From Canna indica (taxonomy: Eukaryota > Streptophyta > Magnoliopsida > Zingiberales > Cannaceae), in the NCBI GenBank assembly GCA_034359265.1, contig CP136890.1, positions 98,853,501 to 98,917,500 of the forward strand: a stretch of DNA of 64,000 bases, in the 5' to 3' direction. Below the pieces are notes generated by a model. The model was not told where the DNA came from and did no database searches. It saw only the letters and a list, made by a program, of their open reading frames with translations. Numbering within the stretch: position 1 is the stretch's first letter; each line of letters starts with the position of its first letter. This document shows positions 23,339 through 36,152 of this stretch, in pieces. A program made the translations under genes and the position numbers.

Positions 23339-26300
23339 TCAACAATAAGATGCCCATGCTGATACTCCAGAGCTTAAATCTTGAGACACAGGTGTGAGAA
23401 CTGAAGAGGGAGTTTTGTGATCAAACAGACCAAGATTCTCAAGGAGGCTGTTGATCATCACCCCAGCTATATAGGAAATGGCAGACTCTGCAACACCAAG
23501 GCTAAGGTAGTAGAACAAAGTTCTAATGTATGCCTTCTGTGGCTTAACGTGGGCCTTCCCTATGGCCAGCAGAGTAACGCATAGAAGAGATGCTGCAGCA
23601 ACAGCTATAAGCTTGTACTCCTTATTGTCACTCATCCTAAATGAGAAGCCATAAACAACAGGAGGCACTGAGCCAACTAAAATGTATGATATTATGGCAA
23701 CAACAAAATGCAGGCGAAAATTTGCCCTCTGCCCAAGCAGTTCCCAGTAGCGACCAACTTGTTCATCCGTCTGTTCGGCAGCCTCATCTTGAGCAGTTCT
23801 AAGCTCAAACAGCTGTAAAAGTGAGTGGTTGATGTAAGAACCAGGAATGTATGCTTGAACTACATAAGTAGTCTAAAAACTAGAAGAAATGAAGAGGTTA
23901 AGAGCTATTGAATTTTAATAAAATGAAGGTTTTAGTTAAGATTTTTGGGGTGTGTGCAAAGGAAACTCAGATGCGAGAGATAGCAAAGACAAGTCATTCA
24001 ATGTTGGTTGTGCAAGAATAGGTAGAGAAGACCATAAGAGACTAGTTGACATTATGAATGCCCATGTAGTTGCATTATGAATATTGCCTCAAAAAGCCTT
24101 ATAACAGGTAAATGCCCATGTAGTTGATATTATGAATTTTTTTAATGCATTTGTTCGTATTTAAGAGTATTCATTGCATTTATACATGATTTAATATACC
24201 AATCCAAAGAGCTGATCTAGGATGTGCCTAATTTAGAATTGGTTTATATGGTATGAAAGGAACCGTCGTTGCTTTCAGGATATTGCTTCAGGGGACACTA
24301 ACCTTGCTGTTGGGGCTGCCAATTTCTTCTACTCACTTTTGTAATCCGGCAATTGTCCTTGTATTTTTTTTTCTCTGTCTTGTTTTTTAAACTCTCTCTC
24401 CCCCCTTGTACTCTATTCACTTCCCATGAATTGAATACAAGTTGCTTAGTTGCTTGGTTCTAAAAAAAAAAGAGCTGATCTAGGAGATTATAAGAAGCAA
24501 ACTTACCTTCTCTTTAATCTTCCTTAAAATATTTATCTATAATAACATGTCAATATCCCATGGGCACACCTCATTTAGGTAAACTGAGTATATACCAGAA
24601 GACTTAAATCTTAAATTCTGTACTCTATTAGGGGACCTTCCCTACTATCCTTGGATATGGATGCAATCAAATGACTAGAAAATACCCAGAGGTGAAGCTC
24701 TCCACATATTCATCTATTTTTTGCAACTACTCTATTTGAACACTGTGATCTGTTACATGGATTCACTGATGATCATTGTTCCAGATTGATTAATCTAGTC
24801 TACAAGAAGAAAAGAACAAAATTTGAATAGATTTTCTTTGAACACATTGTTTACTAACTTTTGAAAATAAAGAAATTTATGAAAAAAAGTTTTCCAACTC
24901 CATTTTTGTTAGTCAAGTACTATGTGCATAGAGAAGTCATGAAACAGTAGCAACCAACAAGTTGGTTTCCTTCTAAATATGAAAGTACTTTATACGTTAA
25001 TAGTGCAAAAGAAAACATCATTTAAGAATTGACTTACATTATGAATAATTAAAAGAAATCCGCCAATCAGATTCGCCAACCCCAAAGCAATAATGCTCAC
25101 TGCAAAAAAAGTAATGATTATAATAAAATAGAAAAAAAATAACAAACCCTTGTTACTCCAAGAAATGAAGGTGAGGCAAAAGAACAGCAAGAATGTAATA
25201 CGTAGTCATGCCATCTTTGCCCAACATGGTATAGAAATTCATGATGGCTGGTTCCTTACCAAATGAATCATCTATCTACTTCTCTAGTTTATGAGGGGTT
25301 TCGATCTTTATCAATTATCATGGACCAAAAAAGAGTTTCTAAGCTTGTATAACAAGTACAATTAATATTACAGCTTGGATTGACTGTGAACTACAGCACA
25401 GAAAAATTGTGCAGAAGAATCACCTAAGAAAATGTACATAAAGCACCGCTTAAACTGTTCATTAATAACTTATATGGCTACTTATTCCTGTATAAATTTG
25501 AGGACTTGAGGATTCAGAGTGTTATTGCACCACCAACAGCGTTGTAGCATACTCCAATATAATATACCCTCAAGCATGATTTAAAATCTCGTAGTGGTAC
25601 CCGTACGTATTGGGACCGTACCATATTAACACACGGCATGGTCCAGTACATACAGACCCGTACTATCCTGTCTTGAGATTTTTTATTTTTCATTTTTCAT
25701 TTTTTAAATGTTCCAAAACAGAATTTTAAGCTCCAAAGACACATAATGTGCTTAAATGAGAGGTTTGAGGATTTTATATAGCTCCCAAAGCCTTAAAAAA
25801 CCCGCTCCAGTGGCTAAATTAGCCATTTGGGACCTGTTGGAATCGCTTGGTACATGCCCTGTACCAGGCAGTACCAACCCGTACATCCAGTGTACTGCCC
25901 GGTACATTCAATACACCCCCCGGTACCGAGCTGTAGCAAGGTGTACCAGTACCGATTTTTTGAAAAAACTGTAGATACTAACTGTACCAGGCGGTGTAGT
26001 ATGGTATTTGAAACCAAGCCCTCAAGCATGAATAAAGAAAAGAACATGATGCCGTTTCCAGATTAAGTCAAATGTCAACGAATCTATCTTTGCCTAATGA
26101 ATGTAACCTTTAGTCTCAAATTCTCAATTCAGTAACCAGAATTTTCCAATGAAAACTCAAATTTCTTTCAACAAATATTTTACCCAAGGATATTTCACTT
26201 TATTAATGGACATTCCACCTTGGCAAATACAGCATAATTGGACCACATTGTGGGCTTTTCCTTTTCATGGCATTCCAGCTTTTGTTATCTTCATTTTCTT

Positions 26301-29300
26301 GATTAATTGAAATATTAGTTTTAATACCACTTCAGGAAGTCTTTCTCATTGCTGGGATGGCTCAACCTGCTCAGTGACCTGATCAAGGCAATCATGTTCC
26401 ATATCCTACCCTAGGACCATAAGAGGGGTGCATGGGATTGGGATCATAGGATCCAACCAATTCAGGGCCCGATCCTACAACCTGGATTGCATCTTCACTA
26501 CCCTGCCCCTAAATGATTTCTAGAAAAAGAAAAGGAACTTACCTTGACACCAATTCAACTTGACTTGACCAGTTCACGAGCTATATGGCTTGGGTCTGGA
26601 CAACTCTTGACTTGCTGATGTGTCAAAGAACCAATGATATCTCACCCCAACAAGAACCAACTCTTTCCCAAGTCTACTGATGTGTGCTAAAGAACTTATT
26701 TTTCAAACATATTTCAAACAGCAAAAAGAAAACATAAACTGATTTTTCCTTCGGAATCATGATAAAGATTTTGATCTTGAAACTTACTGGTTGAAGACTC
26801 AGCACCTGCTGCTGATGACACAGCAATCAGGCTGGTAATGGATTCAATCAAACCTCCATAAACAATACTTTTTAGTACATCCCAATCATTTCTTAATTCA
26901 GTATCTCTGCCAATTTGATCAGCTACATTAATGCAAACATCTGAATGCAGTAAACCTTCTGTAGTGGTTCCTTCTGAACCTTGAAATATCTGGTCATTTG
27001 AGAAATTATCTGAATAGCATAAATTTCTGCAAAACAAAAAAAAATGAAAGCTTGGAGAAATTACATGGTGTTAAATTTGATTGGATGACCAACTTTCTTA
27101 TGTATGCTTTCAGTTCACTGTATTCTATACAACAAGAAAATGGTGAAATTTCTTCTCAAGTAACAATTTCAGGATCAACTAGGCAAACACTTAAAATTTA
27201 CCAATTAGAGTTTGATAATGTTCTAGTCATATAGGTATGAATGTCTCATATACAGGATGAGCCTCTCATTTTTTCCCATATGCACAATGCCATATAGATT
27301 AACATTACTATATGGATAGAATAGATTAAGGTACTTAGGTAGTTGTAGTTTTTCCTTTCATTGTACTACTCTAAGGTAAGTTAAGAAAGTATTACTACCT
27401 GCGTCATTCCTCAAACTGACTCCATCATCAGTTGCATCTTTAATCTGAATAGAAGCACCAGAAGTAGATGTCTTCTCAGTGGAACCATCATATTGCTTGG
27501 TCTGTTCCTTTAATTGTTCTTTGAAACTAACATTAGAAGGTTCACTAACTGGGATATCTAGAATCACATAAAATTAGCATTTTAGATAACAAAATTGCAT
27601 CTCTTGTGAAATTGTCAAATACATATGAAACTTTCAAATACAAAGAATTCAAGAAAATTACGGAGAAAGATTAAGATATATGGTGAAATCATCATTATGT
27701 GCAGGCTATAACATAACATAATTCTTCAAAAGACGAAATATCAAACAAGGAAGAAGCATAGGGAGATAATGATTTCATTATTGATTTCTTATGTTGACAT
27801 AAAACACTAGTTGTTTACTAGTCCAGAGAAACACAATATAATGTAGCACACCAGATGAAGCTTATTCAAGACTACAGGAATTTAAGAGGACATACTCTGC
27901 ATAGCTCTCCCTTTAGTTGCTGACCTTCCAAGCAAAATGCCCATACAAATAGGAAAACAATGTGATTATGTACTATGTCCACCTCAGCACATTTTTTTTT
28001 ACAAGTGGTATCCACTCAAGAAGATGCTGACAATTTTACAATCAAGGGCTGCTAAACTTACAACTCAACAACTTACATGGATATAGTTGAAAAACTGGAT
28101 TGTAGTGGACAAGAAATTTGAACCAAAGAATATGAACGGAATCCAAAGCGATGCACCAAAATCTTAGTACAAGAAAATGTTTGACATTTTAAGTTTTTAA
28201 CCACATCATCCATATGATGTTTAATGAGTAAAAATGCAGAGCAAAACTCTACCACGCTTGTCTCTCTGGATTGGTTCTCACAATATAGTTCACTACTAAG
28301 AAATCTTGAAGGGCCACGGTTCCTTCTAGAGTGAGTGGCAAGTTATAGTTCTGAATTAGGAGCTTCTTCAATTCATATATTCCAGGTCTCTTCCAATGAG
28401 CATCTCATCCATACCAGGGTAATATGCTCCAATTGTTAGATCTTGTGGGCAGTCAGAATTGATTGATTGAAAAAAGATGCTGGAAAGATGATAGATTGAA
28501 CGGTCCATAGAATTGGAGAAGGAATTATGTCTTAAAGAATTTAGATAGGATCATAGTTTTCTAGTTTCAGAGAAAATCTAATTCCATAACTATACCAAGA
28601 AGTTGAATTCAGTGGGGTTTTCTTACAGGATAGAAGGAAAATCATAAATGTAATAAACAGACAAATGAATGCTAAAACAGCTTATTATTGCCTTAAACAC
28701 AAAATGTTAACCAAGAGAAATAGTAAAGACGTGTAGAGTGAAAATAATGAAATTATAAGCATTTTCGAAAGTTTGATTTCCATGCATTAATTTGTAAAAT
28801 TCAATCTTGGTACTATGAAAATTTTCACTAAAATACTTAAACACACTATTCATAGTTTATAAGATTTTTACCATATCGTACATTAATAGCTTATAGCTAG
28901 ATGACTACAAAATTTGAAGGTTGTGTATGATAATTTAAACCCATTGTTTGACATCATAATAAGAGAACTAAAGTGTCTCAACAGCTATAACTCCATTTGC
29001 TTTGCTTGTTTCATGCCTCATTGCTTGAAGCATAGCATCTTAACTGAATCAAGTACTGCAGTAACAATTCCATTTTCGTCAAGCTTTTGTAATGATATAA
29101 TTGTGGTCAGGTTCTGTTTATATATCTAGGAATGATCAGTCATGTTATCACCACTAACAGTACATGACTCCCCATTCAAAATAGCTAAATCAAATAAGTA
29201 GTAAAAAGTATCAAAATATTAAAAATTTCAGCCAGCCGCATATTATCGCACTGACAAAAGCAATAATGTTTAACATATTCATACATAAAGCACCATGAAA

Positions 29301-30925
29301 TTTGTCAATATACCATACCTGAAAGGTTATTTTCTGAAAAAGACACATTATGACAACATTAATGTTTGCCCAGTTTGTTTGCTTTCCACAGTCAATGAAG
29401 CTGCTGTATATATATATAGCAAAAATCAAACTCACTTTTGTTAAGAATATAAATGTATAAATTGCACTCCTAACAAATTACATTTTGGGGAAAATTGGTC
29501 ACTCAATCAAAAATTAACATGATATCAAGCAAGAGGGCCCTCGGTTAGAATGGTGCTAATGTCAATAATTATAGGAAAAGAAAATCCTAATTAAATTTGT
29601 TAAGAAATTAGTGAGCCTAATTCACCCCAAAAGCTAGCTCATGAGGAGAGGATTGCTCAAACTATTTAAATGATACCTTGGCCATATTTTTAACTAATGT
29701 GAGACTTTAACACATCCCCTCACGCCCAGGTTTGAACATCTGGAGCGTGAAGTTTTACAGGACTGGACATTTTCAGGTAGCACAATATCAATCACAGAAT
29801 TGGCCCAAAAGCTAGCTCATGAGAAGAGGATTGCCCAAACTATTTAAAGACTATCTTAACTATATTTTTAACTAATGTGGAACTTTAACAAAATTAAGTT
29901 AGCCAACTACTGGGCTAGACCAGTGCAATCTAGTTTGCCCCCTTCACGTAGTGAGTATTAAGAATATAAGTGTATAGATTGAACCCTTCTTCACAGCTTG
30001 TCGATTTAGATTGGGTGAAACTTTATATCATAATAAAAAAATAATCAATTTTAAAGTCATAATGATTAGCTAATTACAAAGACATTCAGGAAGGCTTCAC
30101 TTCATTTTGTCATCACAACAGGATTCTTATGAATGTAATAAATACCACGAATATATATTTTCTAAAATATTTGAAAGACCCACTACGAATAGGAATACTC
30201 TATTAACAATTTTACATGTGTAGAGATGAGATGAGCATTTGACCCACCTTGTTCTCATTATGAGGCGGGTATACAACGTGAGATACAAACCTACATGGAG
30301 GATGAGTAAGGCCCACATAAGGAATTTGAGTTCACCCACACATATCCAACCTAAAACCCAGTCATGTACCTGCTTACTACCACCACATATATGCCTTGTG
30401 ATTTGAATTGTCATTATTTCGTTTTTAGATCAATATCTTATGAACTCTATAATTTTAATGAATGATATATTTATTTATTTATTTATTATTGTTTTATTTG
30501 ATTGTTGTATAAATATTCCCTATATTAAACATGTCAATGTAAGATGCCATGAGAAGATCTAGCTATTTGATGCCATGAAGTAACATACACCTTTATGTCT
30601 CCATATGATACCCCCTTTCCTCCATCTAATTGGATTCTTTCAAACTTAAATAATATGGATAGACCATAAATGTATTACGTTTGAAGCTTTACTTGTCTAT
30701 AGCAATATTTTGCTTAGAAATCAGTAGGTACAATTGGATCACTATTAAGGTTAAATGAAATTTCCTGTGAGACATTGTATGTTTCCAAAAACCAATAGCA
30801 ATGGCGATAAAGCAACCTACTTATATTCCCATGTCAGTAGTACTCAGTTGAATTGAGAAATACAAACCTGTGTCATTCTTTTGAGAAATGATTTGACTCT
30901 CCTCAAATCTTACAGCACCAGTCAT
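23339..30925 (-). CDS. Membrane protein of ER body-like protein (VIT/CCC1-like fold)
   Basis: Exons on the minus strand: 30925-30868 (Met in MTGAVRFEESQII), 27557-27399, 27026-26788, 25099-25038 and 23812-23339 (stop TGA). The membrane domain starts DVLKSIVYGGLIESITSL, followed by SSAAGAESST, SIIALGLANLIGGFLLIIHN, an acidic loop (AAEQTDEQVGRYWELL), then helices FVVAIISYILVGSVPPVVYG, LIAVAAASLLCVTLLAIG and YLSLGVAESAISYIAGVMI. This is the layout of Arabidopsis MEB1/MEB2 and relatives, ER membrane proteins related to VIT1/CCC1 iron and manganese transporters. The N-terminal part is Ser/Thr/Glu-rich and not conserved. Phases agree except from the second to the third exon (outgoing 1, required 2), so a micro-exon is missed, a splice site is misread, or the gene is damaged. 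Introns total 6.5 kb and hold several repeats. Confidence 0.75.
23813..25037. other. Intron of the ER-body-like gene
   Basis: The phrase aaatgcccatgtagttg occurs twice near 24055-24130 with tattatgaat nearby. No other structure was noticed. Confidence 0.4.
25580..26018. mobile_element. 439-bp GTACC-rich insertion with 13-bp target-site duplication
   Basis: The identical 13-mer ccctcaagcatga flanks the segment at 25567-25579 and 26019-26031. The interior is crowded with ggtacc, gtaccg and cggtac motifs and their inverses, so it can fold extensively. The ends are only weakly inverted (tttaaaatctcgtag against the inverse of tatttgaaaccaag). A 13-bp duplication points to LINE/SINE-type target-primed insertion, but no poly-A tail or Pol III boxes are obvious, so the class is undecided. 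It sits in the intron between exons at 25038-25099 and 26788-27026. Confidence 0.65.
27558..30867. other. First intron of the ER-body-like gene
   Basis: A 3.3 kb AT-rich intron containing the direct repeats listed at 29627-29889 and fragments near 29440 and 29950 reading aagaatataa(a/g)tgtata, which belong to the dispersed family also seen at 60390-60870. No exon is recognised. Confidence 0.5.
29627..29889. repeat. Pair of ~85-bp direct repeats
   Basis: The unit starting ccaaaagctagctcatgag and running through atatttttaactaatgtg occurs at 29627-29711 and 29805-29889 with a few changes. The spacer includes cccctcacgcccaggtttga. This looks like a degraded dispersed repeat, perhaps an LTR relic. 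Confidence 0.7.
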
Positions 30926-31212
30926 GGTTATGGGAGATGAATTGTCCTTTTGTATCAAGTGATGAACTCCATTGGAAGTGATAAAAGAATACTACTGTCT
31001 GTACTTGAATATTTTTCTGCATCTCAAAATTTAAATTCTTGCTTCTGTTTGAAAACTGTGGATGCGACGTTTTTGATTTTCTTGCTTCTGCCTAAGACAG
31101 TGTGAAGGGGAAGAGAGCCACTGAAAAAGAATCCTGCTTGAGAAACGGAGTAGATGGGAGACTCTGAGAATTATTGGAATCATATGATTATTTGGAACTG
31201 CATATTAGACCT

Positions 31213-31221
31213 CTATTTATA
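31213..31221 (-). promoter_or_regulatory. TATA box candidate for the ER-body-like gene
   Basis: On the minus strand this reads TATAAATAG, a strong plant TATA consensus, about 290 bases upstream of the proposed start codon at 30925. It would put transcription initiation near 31185. Confidence 0.55.
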
Positions 31222-31229
31222 ATAGAGGA

Positions 31230-32758
31230 TGAGAGCCGATTCATGCCTAATTTATTGGAGAAAAAATCTTTATAAAATTTACTGCTCCGTCTGATTTAAT
31301 CGGATGGTTACTGTAATTTCTTTTACCAAGTAATTGAGGCGGTGAATAAGCTTTTGACTGGAAACAGTAAAAAATAGACCGAGTTCCATGCAAGGAATCG
31401 GTCAAAATTGGCGACTAGAGGGATGTTCGGCCCGTCTGGGCCGGGCTGAGCCCAAAACAGATACTGCTCTTTTTCTCTCTCTCTTTCTCTTCATCTGCTG
31501 GCTCATTTCATATTTGGTTTAAAATGAATCAACCCTCGCATGAACAAATGATGGCATTTAAGTGATACCTGCGATTGCCACAAAAGAGAAGAATTTCTTT
31601 CAATACTGACTCCTTATTATTAAAATTAAGTCCTGGAATGTACTCTTCACTCTGTATTCAAAGTGCTCTATTATCTTTAATAAAAATATATTTTCAGGTA
31701 AATTAAAATATCGAGAGTAAATTATATAGACAGAACGTTCACATTTGTCTTACTTACCCGTTCAATTTCGCTTGGCTGCAAGGACAAAAATTGAAAGATA
31801 AGAATCACAATTTTTTCGTGCTTGTCCCTGACCAACTATTGAGTTTGGTAGATTACGATAAATTATATTATTGTCCTTCAACACTAATTAATTTAACTGG
31901 CACATGTAAATGTAGGAGCTGCGCGTGACAATCTTACGTAGACATCCTTCAAAAGGAGAAATATTAAATCTTTCTAGTTCATGGGCTAATAATTTAATAA
32001 AATATTCATAAATTTTGATAAAATAACCACTGTACTATTGTGAATGACATGTAATAAAATATTCATAACTTTTTATAAAATTATCATAGACTCCCTCCAA
32101 AAGTATATTTCATTTTGGCACTTTAAATTTATTATTATTGTTTGCAAATTGCAATGTGCTCCCTCAATTCTAAGAATTGCAATTCAATTCAATTTTTATG
32201 TCGCCTATGTTATTTATAATTAAGTCATTATTTAAACGTTAAAGATAAACGGCACGAAAATTAATTATATAGTAATTGGTATTTGAAATTAATTATCTGA
32301 CAGAAATGCTCAAATATATAAATGTGAGATGAGTTCAGAAATCAAAATATCTAACAAAATATAGTTTTACTCAATTTAGCCTCACAAAATAGCTATATAT
32401 AAATTTTAATTTACTCGCCACGATCCATACTACTATTAAATCAGAATTATCAAATATATAAGGGTAAATTATATTGATCTTCTTAAAAGTTTAGTAAAAT
32501 TATACTGATCTCTCTTTTATTTGTAATTTTATCTTGTAACTTTTTGAATTTTGTAAAAAATTATACAAATCTCATTTATTACGAAATAAGATGGCACAAA
32601 TCTTCTATGAGTTTTGTAAAATATTACACGGATCTCTCCTAAAATAATTATTCAAAGATTACTCAAAAAAGATAATTATAATCTGAACAAATAAAAGAGG
32701 ATCAATATAATTTGGACTCAGAAAAGATATGTAATTTACCCAATGTAGTTAATCCTAA
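31230..32758. other. Intergenic DNA between ER-body-like gene and P450
   Basis: It contains a CT-microsatellite-like patch at 31470-31490 (tttctctctctctttctctt) and otherwise AT-rich DNA. 32460-32720 has repeated phrases of the type aaaattatacaaatctc. No gene is seen. It includes the P450 3' flank. Confidence 0.5.
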
Positions 32759-34315
32759 TCAAGTCGTCTTCTTCCTCGGGACAATTCGAGCTCTCAGAGA
32801 ATTCTTCATGACGAGGGTGAACTCGACCTTCTCCGCCAAATCCACCTCCTCGCCATCCACTGCCTTCCACTCGAACTCCCTCACCAGGTTGGCCACAAAG
32901 TACTCGAGGTGGAGCATGGCAAGGCCCATACCCGGGCAAATCCGCCTTCCCGCCCCAAATGGCATCATCTTGATCTCCCTGCTCCCCGTTATGTCCACTG
33001 CTGGCCCTCCGCCGCTGCATCCGACTTTGCTCATAAACCTCTCCGGCTTGAACTCCTTCGGGTCCTCCCACACCTTCTCGTCCCGATTAATCTCCGCCAC
33101 GAAGAAGTTGATCGACACCCCTTTGGGTATCAGATACCCGCACAGCGTCACGTCCTCTGTCACCGCGTGCGGCAACACGAAGTGGGCCGGAGGGTGCCGC
33201 CGCAACCCCTCCATGATCACCGCTTTCAGGTACGGCATCTTTTGCAGGTCCTCCTCTTTGATCTCGCCGTCATCGCCCCCCATGGTGACCGAATCGATCT
33301 CTTCCCGGAGCATGGCCTGCACTTCTTGATGTTTAACAAGGTTCGCCATGATCCACTCCAGCGAGGTCGACGTCGTGTCCGTGCCCCCATTGAGGAACTC
33401 CGAGCATAGGGACACAATCTCGTCATCCGAGAGCTTCCTTTCCTCATCCTCCGGGAGCTCGATTTGGAGAAGGGAATCCACATAGGAGTGTACAAACCTT
33501 TCTTCCTCGTTGTTCGACATCGTCGATCTTTGCTGCTGCTGCTTCTTGTACTCTCTACGGGCTTCGATAAGGGGCAGGTAAAGCTGTCTCTTTTTCTCCC
33601 ACATCGCAATTGCCGTCTTCAATCGATTGCGAAAGATGTACTTCGAGATGCTTGGAGCGATGGCCAGCACGTTGAGCTTGCTGGCGAAGAGGAGGTGGTT
33701 GCGCTGCGCATCCTCGATGTCCCTGATGGCCTTCTCATCTAGCTTCTCGCCGAAACACATGAAGACGAGCAAGCAGAACATGGCGAACTGGAAGCTCTCC
33801 TTAGCGACGACCTCCCCGTCGTGGGCGTCGGCCTGGGTTCGGAGGTGCTGGGCGAGAACGCCGAGGACCCACGCGCGGCCGCCGGCGTAGAGCTTGACGC
33901 GGGAGGGGTGGAGGATCTCGGAGGTGAGGTTGCGGCGAAGGAGGCGCCAGAGCGGTCCGTAGGCGCCAGAGGAGATGCTATGCTGGTTCGAGTTAAAGAT
34001 GCGGGTGGCCGGAAGGGGCTTGGGACGGTCGGAGAAGGAGGCGCCGTGCTCGACGAGCGCCTGGTGAGCGATGGTGCGGTCGGCGATGAAGATGAGGGGG
34101 CGGGAGCCGATGCGGATCGTGACGATGGGGCCATACTTGGCGTGGGCGTCACGCAGGACGTCCGCTATATCTCGGAGTGATCGGCGGAGCCAGAGGAAGT
34201 TGCCGATGATGGGCACCGCCGGGGGCCCGGGAGGAAGCCTCCTGTCCTTGGGTGGGCGGAGGAAGACGGCGAGGACAGTAGATAAGGCGAGCGAGACGAT
34301 GATAAGAAGCCACAT
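32759..34315 (-). CDS. Cytochrome P450, CYP89A-type, intronless, complete
   Basis: 518 residues, normal length for a plant A-type P450. An N-terminal membrane anchor (MWLLIIVSLALSTVLAVFL) is followed by the proline hinge RRLPPGPPAVPIIGN. The oxygen-binding I-helix reads LNGGTDTTSTSLEW, the K-helix EGLRRHPP supplies ExxR, then FKPERF, and the heme loop PFGAGRRICPG has its cysteine at residue 460. The start region (LPPGPPAVPIIGNFLWLRRS, then YGPIVTIRIGSRPLIF) fits the CYP89A family, ER-bound monooxygenases; Arabidopsis CYP89A9 oxidises chlorophyll catabolites. The substrate here is unknown. No frameshift or stop. GC content is highest at the 5' end. A Helitron-like element begins 171 bases upstream of the ATG, so the native promoter has been displaced. 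Confidence 0.95.
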   Translation of the reverse strand: MWLLIIVSLALSTVLAVFLRPPKDRRLPPGPPAVPIIGNFLWLRRSLRDIADVLRDAHAKYGPIVTIRIGSRPLIFIADRTIAHQALVEHGASFSDRPKPLPATRIFNSNQHSISSGAYGPLWRLLRRNLTSEILHPSRVKLYAGGRAWVLGVLAQHLRTQADAHDGEVVAKESFQFAMFCLLVFMCFGEKLDEKAIRDIEDAQRNHLLFASKLNVLAIAPSISKYIFRNRLKTAIAMWEKKRQLYLPLIEARREYKKQQQQRSTMSNNEEERFVHSYVDSLLQIELPEDEERKLSDDEIVSLCSEFLNGGTDTTSTSLEWIMANLVKHQEVQAMLREEIDSVTMGGDDGEIKEEDLQKMPYLKAVIMEGLRRHPPAHFVLPHAVTEDVTLCGYLIPKGVSINFFVAEINRDEKVWEDPKEFKPERFMSKVGCSGGGPAVDITGSREIKMMPFGAGRRICPGMGLAMLHLEYFVANLVREFEWKAVDGEEVDLAEKVEFTLVMKNSLRARIVPRKKTT

Positions 34316-35847
34316 CTCGATGATGGAACGTACTCGATCAGTTGCGAGTCAGTTGCGTCGAACTGGCTGTGGCCGCTATACGAGTAGTGGAGGTGGGTAG
34401 AGATGACGTAGTTGCTTACCTATATGTTATGCGCGTGCTTGGAAGATCAACGAGAGTGCAGAGTGGAATAGATCAAACATCTGTATCTATATATCTATAT
34501 ATCTATATTCTATCTATTATCTATATCTATAAATATATAAAAACAATTACGCTTTTTTAACTTTTTTTTTTTAATATATTTTTCTTTCTAAGCTTGACAA
34601 GTGACTCTTTATAGTATTTTTTTATTATTCTAATTATATTCTTAATTTTAAATTTAATCATAATTTTATCCTCAATTATATTGATTGTCAGCTGTTTATA
34701 ATATTTTTTTTTAATTTTTTTAATTATATTCTTAATTTTAAACTTAAACTATAATTTTTCAAATTATTATATTAGTTAAATTATAAAATCAGTATCACTT
34801 TTTAACTCTTTTTCTAAACTTGACACATGTCTCATTATGGTATTTCTTTTTTCCAATTCTACTCATAATTTTTTTACGTTGACAGCTATTTTTTACAAAT
34901 AAATTTATCCTCAATTTTTTAACCATCTTTTTTACTTTCTCTCTTAATTTTTTAATTTAATTTTAAAACTCATTTGACTCATTTAAGATTATTTTCTAAC
35001 ATTGATTTTTTAACACCCTTTTCACTTTCTCTCTCAATTTTTTTAACTCTTTTTTTATTTTCTCTCTCAAATTTTTAATTTATTTTTAAAACTCACGGTT
35101 GTTTTCTAATATTGACTTTTTAACTTCATTTACTTTCCCTCTCAACTACCTGACATGTAGTTCTCAAATTACTTAACCCAATATTTTTTATTATTTTCAA
35201 GGCATAATTAAAAACTCAATTTTTAAATTTATTTTAAAAACTCACGGCTGTTTTCTAACATTGACTTTTTAACCACATTCACTATCGCTCTCAAGTACTT
35301 GACATGTAGTCCTCCAATTATTTAACCCAATGGTTTTCATTATTTTCGATGCATAAATAAAAATAATGTAGAAAAGTTTTTGTTCTCTTTCCACCAATCG
35401 CCGATTGTTACTCAAATTAATATTAGATTTTGAATTCCTTTATGGATCAAGCGAGATAAACGGAAGCGAATGGAAAAAGAGGTGGATTTTTCAAAATTTC
35501 ATCAATTTGGGTGTAAGACTCTTCAACACTCCAATCTAGGTTTACTTTTTAAGTTTTTTGGTAAAAAATTTAATTTTATTGATGCAATAGTCATGATGCA
35601 AATTTCATATCTTCCTCTTGCTTTTTCCATCATAAATATAAGTCACAACGAAGACCAAAAGCTTTCATTCTCTTGGAGTCGTTTATGAGGTAATTTTTTT
35701 TCACCTTATTAGTGTTTTTTTTTTTATTTGGGTATTTCTGAGATGATTTCATCTTCTTTGCATTCGAATAGCTCTTATGAGTTGATCTTCATTCTTTGTT
35801 TTTTTTCATCTTCTTTAATATCTTCAACTTTAACGGACAAATAATGC

Positions 35848-36080
35848 ACAAGCTACAAACTAATTAGCAATTATTTTCCTCTTTTTTTGCATGTTTTCTT
35901 TTCTCTTCACGTTCACTTTTTTCTTAAAAGGTGGCAAGTTGACAATAAACAAATGTGAAGTTACAAGCTACAAACTAATTAGCAATTATTTTCCTCTTTT
36001 TTTTGCATGTTCTCTTTTCTCTTCACGTTCACTTTTTTCTTAAAAGGTGGCAAGTTGACAATAAACAAATGTGAAATTAC
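35848..36080 (+). repeat. Tandem duplication, unit about 115 bp
   Basis: Two near-identical copies begin acaagctacaaactaattag at 35848 and 35963 and end in aacaaatgtgaa. Block B has a single copy, so the duplication arose in block A. Confidence 0.9.
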
Positions 36081-36083
36081 AAA

Positions 36084-36088
<5 letters not shown>

Positions 36089-36149
<61 letters not shown>
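36089..36149. repeat. (TA)n microsatellite
   Basis: About 30 uninterrupted TA units. The matching position in block B (about 39200) has only a few. Confidence 0.97.

Positions 36150-36152
<3 letters not shown>

Noticed and set aside
25756..26066. Opposing ORFs of 70-80 codons in the GTACC-rich insertion.
   Set aside because: Both strands are open because of short palindromic repeats; no start context or domain.
32712..34400. Long antisense ORFs across the P450 (for example 32712-33329 and 33821-34180).
   Set aside because: Shadow frames of a GC-rich coding region; the P450 on the minus strand has every family motif.
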